Source of the DNA: Eucommia ulmoides
Lineage: Eukaryota > Streptophyta > Magnoliopsida > Garryales > Eucommiaceae
Assembly (NCBI GenBank): GCA_016647705.1
Contig: CM028338.1
Location: 24,191,077-24,255,076, forward strand
DNA: 64,000 bases
Direction of reading: 5' to 3'
In this document: positions 55,163 to 64,000 of the stretch, piece after piece
Layout of the letters: each line of letters opens with the position of its first letter
Position numbering within the stretch: position 1 is the stretch's first letter
Translations under genes and position numbers: made by a program
Notes under the pieces: model-generated
Database searches by the model: none
Told to the model about the DNA's origin: nothing
The model's input: the letters and a program-made list of their open reading frames with translations, nothing else

Positions 55163-56177
55163 GGGCTCGTTTGGTAACCATTTCGTTCCCATACCATGTA
55201 GTGAGATGAGAATGAGATGGGATGAGAATCCTGTTTCTTTCTTGGAAACAAAATCGCATTTGGTAACGACAACTGTTTTTTGGATCTGGGAACAGAATCA
55301 CGTTTGGTAACTATTTTATTCAAGAAATCAAGAATGATCTCTAAACGACAATTAATAAATCATCAAGCAATCAGCCCTAAACCACAATAAAAAAAAATCA
55401 TAAAACAATCAAACCCTAAACCCTAATCGAAATTGAAATCTTAAACCCTGATCGAAATTAAAATCAAAATCCTAAACCCCAATCGAAATCGAAATCCTAA
55501 ACCCAAATCGAAATCGAAATTGAAATTCTAAACCCCAATCGAAATCGAAATCCTAAACTCCAATCGATTACATCTTGAAATCGAAATTGAAATCGAAACC
55601 CTATTTCAAAATCGAACCTCTTGTTCGATTTAGATTTTGAAATCGAAATTGATTTCATTTTCAAAATCGAACCTGTTGTTCCATTTCGATTTCGAAAACG
55701 AAATCGAAATCAATCGAAACCCTTTCAATTTTGATTTTGTTTTCGAAATCAATCAAAATCGAAATTAGGGTTTCGATTTCGATGCTAATAAGACAACGAA
55801 GATGATGATAGAGGAGCAATAGATGACGGCTGGAGAAGAAGCAAACGACGGCGATGAAGCAGACGATGGAAGATGACGAAGAACAATGATGAAGAAGGAC
55901 GGACGACGAGAGGATAAGAAAGCCGGAAAAGGACGACGAATAACAGATGACGGCGATGGAAACACGATTAAGAAGGTCATTGAAAATAGGATGGGAATAG
56001 GTAGAAACAAAATTTTTTTGTTTCTCATTTCTAAAGAAGAAAGAGGGATGGATTCTAGTTTTGGAATAGAATAGGAACGGAAACAAAATTTACCAAATGC
56101 TTTGCCCAAACAGAAATCCTAAAAATTTGGGAATAAGATGAGAATTTTTGGGATGAGAATGGTTACCGAACGAGGCC
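55163..56177. mobile_element. Tourist/Harbinger-like non-autonomous element 3
   Basis: 1015 bp. Left end gggctcgtttggtaaccatt and right complement ggcctcgttcggtaaccatt match at 18 of 20. Flanks tta (55160-55162) and ttg (56178-56180) are a probable worn 3-bp duplication. Subterminal DNA matches elements 1 and 2 (gggatgagaa, gggaacagaatcacgtttgg). The interior differs from both: telomere-like aaaccctaaaccctaa (55411-55426), a minisatellite of cccaatcgaaatcgaaat units to about 55600, inverted versions of it to 55780, and a gacgacg/gatgacg-rich block (55790-55960). No transposase. Confidence 0.75.
55411..55780. repeat. Telobox and aatcgaaatcgaaatc minisatellite
   Basis: Starts with aaaccctaaaccctaa, then about eight irregular units of ctaaaccccaatcgaaatcg. 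After 55600 the same words appear mainly as complements (gatttcgatttc), so the two halves can pair. Confidence 0.7.
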
Positions 56178-56360
56178 TTGGTTTTTGATTGAGAGAACTA
56201 TTTTTACAAGTTTAAATTTAAGTTTGCAGTTTATAATTTTTATTCATTTAAATCAATGCCTATTTTGGTTTGATGTTTCATTCATTATGTTATGATATTT
56301 GTGAAGTCAAATACTTTAATTTTTTGAGAAAAAATGTTGTTGTTGATGAAAGTAAAGGAG

Positions 56361-59300
56361 ATGGACAGTAAGATAAGAAACAAAAGAGACCGAAAGCGCA
56401 AACTTGAGGTGCGAAATTTATCTACGTAAATGTTTCTATGAAAATTAATCATTTTGTTGGTATTTATTTAGATATGCCTCTAGTGCTTGTTGAACTCTCG
56501 TTAATATTGTAGCTCTGAGGCCACTTGTAATGATGACAACCTTAGATTGGAAGAGAAGGCAAATCTCTTAGGTTATGAGTCAATGTTAAACGCGAAAGAT
56601 TATAAGGTAAGTTATATATCCTTGATTTAACCAATTGCGTCATAGAATTATTTATAAGTTGAGTTATTTATTTCTAAATAAGTCAATAATGTTATAGAAT
56701 TATTAGTTGTTCATTTATACAGTGTCCCATTGAGTAATGAGTTATTGCTCCCTGGTTAGACCAAATGTGTTAATCCTAGTGGCACATTAGCTTAGGTTCG
56801 ATGCCACCAATACACTGTTAGATTGTCAATTTCATTTGAAGAATGTTAAAAATTCTTTGTTACAAGTTTATTTGAATAATGTTACAAGTGTTTTGTCCGA
56901 TGTTACAAGTTTTCTATCCAATATTACAAGTTTAATTTGTCCAAGTTCAGGATTTTTAATTATATTGGAAGCAAGTTACAAGTTCTTTGATAAATGTTAC
57001 AAGATTTATTTGTCCTAGATACAAGTTATGAATTTTATTTGAATAATGTTAATGGTTCATTGTCCAATGTTATAAGTTTTTCATCAAATGTTACAAGTTT
57101 AGAGTCAATAGTTACATGTTCTTTGACGAATGTTACAAGTTTTTGTATCCAACGTTACAAGTTTTCTATCCAATGTTACATGTTTCGGGTTAATAGTAGC
57201 AAGTTTCATTTGTCTAAGTTTAGGATTTTTAATTATATTGGACGTATGTTAGAAGTTCTTTGACGAATGTTACAAGTTTTCTATCCAATGTTACAAGTTT
57301 AGAGTTAATAGTTATAAGTTTCATTTGTCCTAGATACAAGTTGTGAATTTTATTTGAATAATGTTACAAGCTCTTGGTACAACATTACAAGCTTTCTATC
57401 CAATATTACAAGTTTAATTTGTCCAAGTTCATGATTTTTAATTATACTGGAAGCATGTTACAAGTTCTTTGATAAATATTACAAGATTGATTTGTCCTAG
57501 ATACAAGTTGTGAATTTTATTTGAATAATGTTAATGGTTCATTGTCCAACGTTATAAGTTTTTCATCAAATGTTACAAGTTTAGAGTTAATAGTTACATG
57601 TTCTTTGACGAATGTTACAAGTTTTCTATCCAATGTTACACGTTTCAATTATCCTAGATACAAGTTGTGAATTTTATTTGAATAATTTTACAAGTTTTTT
57701 GTCTAATGTTACAAGTTTTCTATCAAATGTTACAAGTTTAGGGTCAATAGTTACAAGTTTACAGTTTGTCCAAGATTAGGATTTTAATTATATTGGAAGC
57801 ATGTTACAAGTTTTTTGATGGATGTTACAAGTGTTCTTACCAATGTTACAAGTTTCATTTATCCTAGATACAAGTTGTGAATTTTATTTAAATAATGTTA
57901 CAAGTTCATCATCCAACTTTACAAGTATTCAATCTAATGTTGCAAGTTTAGGGTATTAAGTTACAAGTTCTTTGACGAATGTTACAAAATTTCTATCCAA
58001 TGTCACAAGTTTCATTTGTCCTAGATATAAGTTGTGATTTTTATTTGAATAATGTTACAAGTTCTTTGCTCAACATTACAAGTATTCTATCCAATGTTAC
58101 AAGTTTAGGGTTAATAGTTAAAGTTTTAATGAATTTCCTAAGACAATTAATAAATATACGATGTTTCTAAAATTTTAAATTGTTTGTTTTCGGAACCCCC
58201 CATTGGGACGAGGCTAACTCTCATTACCATATTGGATGTAATAGTGTCTTTGACCTAATCGTAGATAGTAGTTGTCCATGAAATGAGGGTTTGGAGGTGT
58301 TCTAGGGTTAAGATTTAAGAGATTGTCTTTAAAGTTCTTGCTATGGTTCTTTGTAAGATTTGATTCTATTTCTTGCTCTCTGAATGCTCAAGGTAGGAGG
58401 TTGAAAATTACTTCCAAGGATGTGCACCACATCCTTGGAATAAGTTATAATGGACCTATCATCAAGAAAGATGGTACAATCGATGAAATTAAGGAATTTC
58501 AGAGTATGCCTAGTTTAGGAGGCTAATTTGTAAAACTTGAGGACCATAGGCGAGAACCATGTAACATGGAATCGGCCGGGATAGAATTCTGGGTAAAGTT
58601 TTCGTTATTATTGATTCGATGCTTTTTGTGTTCAACAATGAGTACAAAATTATCGCTATCCTACTTGCATGTCTTGAATCCCTTGGACACAATCACCAAC
58701 AGGGATTGGGCAAGCTTGATGTACCATTTTATTTGTGCTGTTTTGAAGAAGTGGCTAAAATACGACACACATTAGTCATCCGGATGCCTATTAATGTTGA
58801 TGGTAAGTGATAGTAGAGTAGAATTGGCATATTATTTTCAACCTATTAATCTCGCATCCAATTAACCTTTTATTCTCTTTTTGCAAAGATTTTTTACTTC
58901 GATCATTTATGCCTGTAGAGGATGTTGTTCGTCATCCCCAAGATAAAAGGGCGTATCCCCGGTTTCTGGCTTGGGATAAGGATAAGATAAAACAACAAAT
59001 GGATCATCTAGAAGAATTAAAAGTGTTTGATAAGGAAGAGGCATTTTTGTTTTTCACATTCTTCATTTTTTTCCATTCATTTGTTTTTTTTTTTCCAATG
59101 TTTTGGTAATTCTTGTTTGTATTCCATTTTTATTTGGTTTAGATCTTGCTCGCGCCGGTTGTCGATCCATAAAATACGGAGGAAATGGCAGAGAATTGGA
59201 ATATGAAGAAAGAGAGTAAACAAAAGATGAAAGAAAAGGTTGGGAAGGGTGATCTTCATGTATTTGAAACTAGGATGAAGAGGTGTGAATCGGAGCTGAA

Positions 59301-59430
59301 GGCAGTTTGGGATGAGGTAGCCGGTCTGTGAAAAGATGTCTGCGAGCTCAAAGAGTTCGTGATTGGATTGAAGGACTTCATGACAGGCGAGCCCCATAGG
59401 CTGTCGGTTGTGCGGGAATCGTCGGTCTAA
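56361..59430 (+). pseudogene. Broken transposon-associated gene, mobile-domain/Ulp1-type
   Basis: Pieces read in order on +. An exon-like segment encodes KIRNKRDRKRKLE (56361-56408, then GTGCGA). A second encodes RLEEKANLLGYESMLNAKDYK split around a stretch ending before GTAAGT at 56607. Then comes a region with LNAQGRRLKITSKDVHHILG (58383-58440), followed by an in-frame stop at 58525 before ESAGIEFWVKFSLLLIR, SYLHVLNPLDTITNRDWASL (to about 58770) and RAYPRFLAWDKDKIKQQMDH (from about 58945). The ITxxDVxxILG pattern is common in plant proteins carried by Mutator-type and Ulp1-bearing transposons. The family name is my inference. It is interrupted by a satellite and cut by a solo LTR. Confidence 0.5.
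56836..58125. repeat. ATGTTACAAGTT satellite with higher-order structure
   Basis: About 1.3 kb built almost entirely from aatgttacaagttxxxtxtcc-like units (~22-24 bp) with variants. A longer phrase, gtcctagatacaagttgtga then attttatttgaataatgtt, recurs near 57015, 57325, 57495, 57650, 57865 and 58018, giving a second-level repeat of about 150-310 bp. It lies in what looks like an intron of the broken gene. Open frames just translate the repeat (NVTSxLSNVTSF). Confidence 0.85.
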
Positions 59431-62329
59431 TGACACACCCCCGATTTTGGAACCAGAAGAAGTAGATGACGGGTAGAAAAGGAAAACAAAGTTTTATTCC
59501 TCCATTTCAAAATTCTCAAAAATTAGTTCATTTTTAGAAAATAAGTTTCAGGGGCTTTTCTAGGCGCCGATTTTGAAATGGTCTTTGGGCTGAGACTTTG
59601 TTTAAAAAGGAGTCATCACCTAACATAGAGTTAAATGGTGTGCTAGGTCACCGAGATTTTTAGAATTTTTTTTTCGCTTGAACATGGCCCAAGTTTTGAC
59701 TCAAAAATAGTTGGTCTTTTACCATAGATTTCTACAAGGTTCGAGGGTTGGTTATGTTCGGGGAAGGTGCTAGACACCCTAAGACACCCGCCTGAAGGCG
59801 GTACCTAAGTTTAATTGAATTTTCACGTTTAAACAAATCCAAGTAATTTCCTTTGGTTTTGTTTAGCACAATAATTTCATTTTTTTCAATGTTTTTGTCT
59901 TTTTATGCATCTTTGATATAAGGAAACAAGAAAAATTTACTATCTAACAACAGCAATAGATAAAACAGATTTAATGAAAAAAATTTATTTGTGTTTTTTT
60001 ATGATGACCGAACCTATAAAGGTTGCCTACGTATCTCGATTTTCATGGGGAATCAGGTCGAAATGTAATTCGTCATTTCAAGATGATTTTGTTTACACAG
60101 GTGACTAAACCCGTGTATAGGTTGCCTACATTTCTCAGATATCTGAGAACTAGGTTAATACATAGTTTATCTCTAGATGAACTGATTTTATTTTTTATGA
60201 GATAAAGACATGAATCGCACCAATGATAAGTGGATATACATTTTTGATTTTGTCAAGAACACTCTAACCGAACTCACTTGCTTAGGCAAGTTTAGTATTT
60301 TGGTTTAGGTTATTAGTTCAAGAAGAAAGAAAGATATATCGTATATGTGCCAATCCTACTCATAACTAAGAAAACAAAAATATTTCTGAAGAGGTGCACA
60401 CTTATCATTAAAGGAATAAAGATCATCACTTTATTACAAATTTTAGCCACAAGGGTCTCGACAGAATAATATATATGTATGTATATATAAGGTGCCAGTC
60501 CACAAACCCGTGACTTAGTGCCAGACTGTGATCTAGACTATTGCAGTAAAATAAATGTTAGTTGTTAATAGTTAGCAGTCCTTTGTCGGAAGTTTTATCG
60601 GAGTTTGGTTTCATGTTCTCTTGAGAAGATCAAAGATGCTATACATAACTCATGGTGTTCTTGATGTTTTTAACATGTTCTTGATATTCTTGATATGAAT
60701 TTGATATTTTTGACATGTTCTTGATATTCTTGACATGTTTTTTTTTATATATATATATACACTATGACCATGATCTATGCATCTAAGAACTAACCAAACA
60801 CACTATGTACAAGCAATATAGCGATATTTAAAGAAAATTAAAGAGCGGTTTAAGAGGACTTACCTAACTTAGGGGAATAGTCTTTCCCTAAGTGATTTCT
60901 TTCTTTTCTTCCTTTGATATTCTTGGTTGCTGTTGATATTTTCTAAACAACTTCTTGAGATCTTATTCTAAGAATCCCAAGAACACATTTTTGAAGTTTT
61001 TTTTGATAAGATTTGGGAGTGTTTTTCAGGTAGAAAGCTTGAGAATTCCCTATACCCGAGAGAGATTTTCGAGACTAGAGAGAGAAAGTCTATGATCAAG
61101 CCCCTCTCAGAATGAAAACAGGTAGCCTATTTATAGGCTCAGAGAGCCTTCGCATTCTCAAATGCGTCGGCCTACCCAGTTTTTTTTCTTAGGGTCTGAT
61201 TTGTCTAGGTAAAGCCTTTTGATGTCTTCCACTTTCATAGTTAGAGCTAACTCTTGAAGATTTACTAAGATTCTCTAGGTAATCATTATATTTTGTAATG
61301 ATTACACAATCTTCAAAATATCTAGGTAATGGTTGCTCATGATTTTCAATTATTATTCATCATTGGTCATCATTAGCCATCATTAGTTGGCACACGAGTC
61401 ATTTAATGATTGATGTGATATTTTTCGGTTCGGTTTGCTTGATAAGCACTAGTTACTCGAAGTCATTCGGTTACTTGCATTAAATGCCATCTCAGATTCA
61501 ATGCATGCAATCTTTACATATATCATGCATTTAATACTTGATTTGATGGGTATTTAATGCCTTGAAGGGATGAGAATTGATCTGGTTAGTTTTGTAACCG
61601 TTTAGTTACTTTTGAAGTAACTAAGTTTTCTTAAGATATTTTGATGAAAATATTTTCATCCTTTGAATGTAGTCTCTAAAGATTGATACAATCATTAAAT
61701 GCTTGACGTGACCTTGACTTGATGGATCATTTAATGCATAATGTGATGAAAAACCGGTTCAGTTAGTTTTGTAACCGTTAGTTACTTTCAAGTAACTAAG
61801 TTTTCATCCTAGATATTTTGCTAGAAATATAAAATATCTTCTCATTAAATGCTTATTAATGAAGTATTTAATTCTTTATTAGGCCTTGATGTGATGGGCT
61901 TTAAATATTTGTCATGATGACATTTGGTTTGATTGGTTTTGAATCATGTCTTTAACATTAGTTACTTTAGATAACTAGATTGGTCATGGTAGTTTCTTTG
62001 GATAAATTAAGGATTTTGGCTTGATTTCTTGAAGATTATTACGTTACACAAAAAATTAGAGATGTATTTTTTGTGTAAAAAAGACGAAACCAATGATAAT
62101 AAAAATTTCAAGGGTCAAAAAGGGAAACAAGGGTAAATTGGTAAAATTTCCTTAAGTTAAAGGATAGTAACTAATTTTTATTCATAGTAAAAGTGATTTC
62201 ATGAAAATCAGCCTTTAATAATATCATTTTATTCCCCCTTAACTTTGGAAATTTTGAGGTTGACTTGAAATTTTTACTTTTACCAAATATAATCAAATTG
62301 ACCATTTTATACTTTCTTGTAGTTTTTGT

Positions 62330-62365
<36 letters not shown>

Positions 62366-62483
62366 TAGTATTCATTGTAATCTAAGGAAGAAATTTGTTC
62401 TCTTTAAATCTTAGTTTAAAGTTTATCCAAACTTGCGCTTTAGATCCGATACTAAATAGTTGGGACAAAATGTGATGTCTACA
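59431..62483 (+). mobile_element. Solo LTR of a Tat-type Gypsy element, 3053 bp
   Basis: Begins TGACACACCCCCGATTTTGG and ends TGTGATGTCTACA. Flanked by tctaa (59426-59430) and tccaa (62484-62488), a 4-of-5 target duplication. Internal landmarks of the family: ggagtcatcacc (59609), caagxcacccgcc-like (59780) and ggttgcctacgtatctc (60023). There is no internal coding region and no second LTR, so it is a recombination remnant. It lies inside the broken mobile-domain gene. Contains a long T run (62333-62364) and internal short repeats (ttcttgatattc near 60640-60740; gtaaccgttagttact-type at 61590, 61775 and 61950). Confidence 0.78.
62333..62364. repeat. Long T homopolymer in the solo LTR
   Basis: About 30 consecutive T residues. 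Confidence 0.85.
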
Positions 62484-62657
62484 TCCAACCGATGTTTAAA
62501 GGATTTAACCTCTCACTGTCTACGTTCATCTAAGAAATGGAATAGGAGATGAAAGAAAATAATGTTGTAGGTGATTGAGATGTGGGTGGGCTGAAAACAG
62601 TGATCTCCCTAGAGACATTGGTCAGGGATCATTTGGAAGTATATAAGAGAATTAACC

Positions 62658-64000
62658 TGTCACACCCCACCCCAGACACCCTTCATGTGGGGCCGGCATG
62701 ACGTCGATATGACATCACCTGACAAACTAACCAACCCCAAATATGACAATATAAAAAAAATTTCATCTATAACATATACACGATTACATCTAATAGGGAT
62801 ACACTGTCCCAATTATAAGAACAACCAAACTAATCTCATGCATCTCACTTAGATTTATCTCTGACACCTCGTCTCAAAATTCCTCTCAAATGACTTTACC
62901 GCGGGATCCGCATAATCTAACGCCAGTAGGGGACCGACCGACTCCTAGTCATTTCACCTGCGAGTGTACTGCTTTCTTAGTAAAATATTTTTATAATAAT
63001 AATAATTTATTCTGCGACATCTAAATGGATCAAGCTTAAATATGTAAACATCACGTAACTCGTAAAAGTTTTCCTAATATTAGCAGTGAGAATAAAACAC
63101 AATATATATATTCCATGCAAAGTCATTTAGTATAAGAGTCATGCCAATCACCATAATAAATAATAAATCACCAAGTATAAGCAAAATACCACATCTCAAA
63201 ACACCACTCGCAAACACACACACGCTGGCCAGCCTTAGTGATCGTTTTAACCTCACGATCGGGAGTTGCAACGGTACCGTACCATCCGTAGGATATGCCT
63301 TCCTACGAACACCCATCACTCCGCAGAAAGCGGATAATCACTGCACAGTATAAATGTCTAACATCACTCTGCCGAAGCAGATAAACATCACTCCGCCGAA
63401 GCGGATAACATCACTCCGCCGAAGCGGATAAATACTATGGCATCATCAAATTAAATATAGCATCATCGAATCACAACTCAATAAATATCGTATACTCAAC
63501 ATTGTCAAATCACCACACCTACCACTTTTCTTCAAAACCAGCTTTTAAATTCAATAATCATATTTCACACCTTCTTTTAAAGAAAACGTCCGATTTTATC
63601 AAAACCACTTTTCCATCCTTTATTTTTAGAAAACCAGGCATTTTTAGAAAAATAGATGTTTCTTATTCTCTTTTTAAAAACACCGTCCAATTTTACCAAA
63701 TTCAGCGGAAATTCATTTCCAACTTCTTTTTGAAATCTATCGAAGTCCAGTTTACCAATTCATTCAAATCCTGCTTGATCCATATCGTTTATAAATTCAT
63801 ACAGTTTAGGTAATCACAAATGTCATCTCATATATATATATATATAGAAAATAGTTTGGTAAGAAGACAGTAGACTCACCTTGTTATCCTTTCTCCAAAA
63901 CCTTTACTGACCATACTCCATCAAGACACCGGTGCCTGCGAACCTAATAGTAACAGAGCCTAAATTAATATCCTATCTAAAATATCTGAATCACGCAATG
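62658..64000. mobile_element. Partial LTR-type repeat running off the window
   Basis: Begins tgtcacaccccaccccag, the kind of TGTCACACCCC terminus seen on plant Gypsy LTRs, followed by catgtggggccggcatgacg. It has no open frame of note and includes a hairpin repeat at 63314-63432. The other end lies beyond 64000, so strand and family remain open. The stretch 62484-62657 before it probably belongs to the broken gene. Confidence 0.4.
63314..63432. repeat. catcactccgccgaagcggata repeat, four units
   Basis: Units of about 23-24 bp: one at 63315, then three at 63362, 63386 and 63409 in tandem. Each contains tccgccgaagcgga, a 5-bp stem (tccgc/gcgga) closed by a cgaa loop. The middle unit is diverged at both arms. 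Confidence 0.8.

Noticed and set aside
56836-57263. NVTSxLSNVTSF repeat protein
   Set aside because: Translation of the ATGTTACAAGTT satellite; the second-order repeat changes frame.
63314-63432. CRISPR-like array
   Set aside because: Units are directly tandem with no unique spacers, and the context is plant LTR-like DNA.

Overview
This is plant nuclear DNA. It holds one clear host gene, an FRS3-type member of the FAR1/FHY3 family (domesticated MULE transposase transcription factors), surrounded and filled by transposable-element remains. The mix is plant-specific: L1 and RTE LINEs, Copia and Tat-like Gypsy LTR elements, Tourist/Harbinger-, hAT- and Mutator-like non-autonomous elements, and a PPR gene fragment. 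Very long LINE-filled introns suggest a long-intron flowering-plant lineage, such as a magnoliid or early-branching eudicot. That placement is inference; the species cannot be fixed from sequence alone.

Layout. 1-1532 is upstream DNA with a tandem palindrome. The FRS3-like gene runs on + from 1533 to 37021 in five exons (1533-3782, 3950-4039, 4302-4451, 24537-24653, 36977-37021). All junctions are GT-AG and phase 0, and together they encode 883 residues. Intron 3 (20.1 kb) carries LINE, Copia and RTE insertions, all recognisable ones antisense to the gene. Intron 4 (12.3 kb) carries sense-strand L1 pieces, two adjacent Tourist/Harbinger-like elements (one with a captured PPR fragment), a small foldback element and an antisense Copia gag scrap.

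Downstream, about 38.3-44.5 kb is a decayed Tat-like Gypsy fossil with a young internal tandem duplication and a small DNA element in its RT region. A 602-bp hAT-type MITE with an 8-bp target duplication lies at 45109-45710. About 47.5-51.6 kb is Tat-type LTR and leader debris with a degenerate ~55-bp array. 53.4-54.9 kb holds hairpins and direct repeats. 55163-56177 is a third member of the Tourist-like family. 56.4-59.4 kb is a broken transposon-associated gene with Ulp1/mobile-domain resemblance and a 1.3-kb satellite in its probable intron. It is cut by a 3053-bp solo LTR (59431-62483). A different LTR fragment runs off the window end.

I found no tRNA, rRNA, CRISPR array or bacterial operon. 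The most notable signals are the 35-kb gene whose last two exons are isolated by transposon-filled introns, the family of TAA-flanked Tourist-like elements that share ends but differ inside, and an RTE LINE whose 3' tail and target duplication are repeated in tandem.
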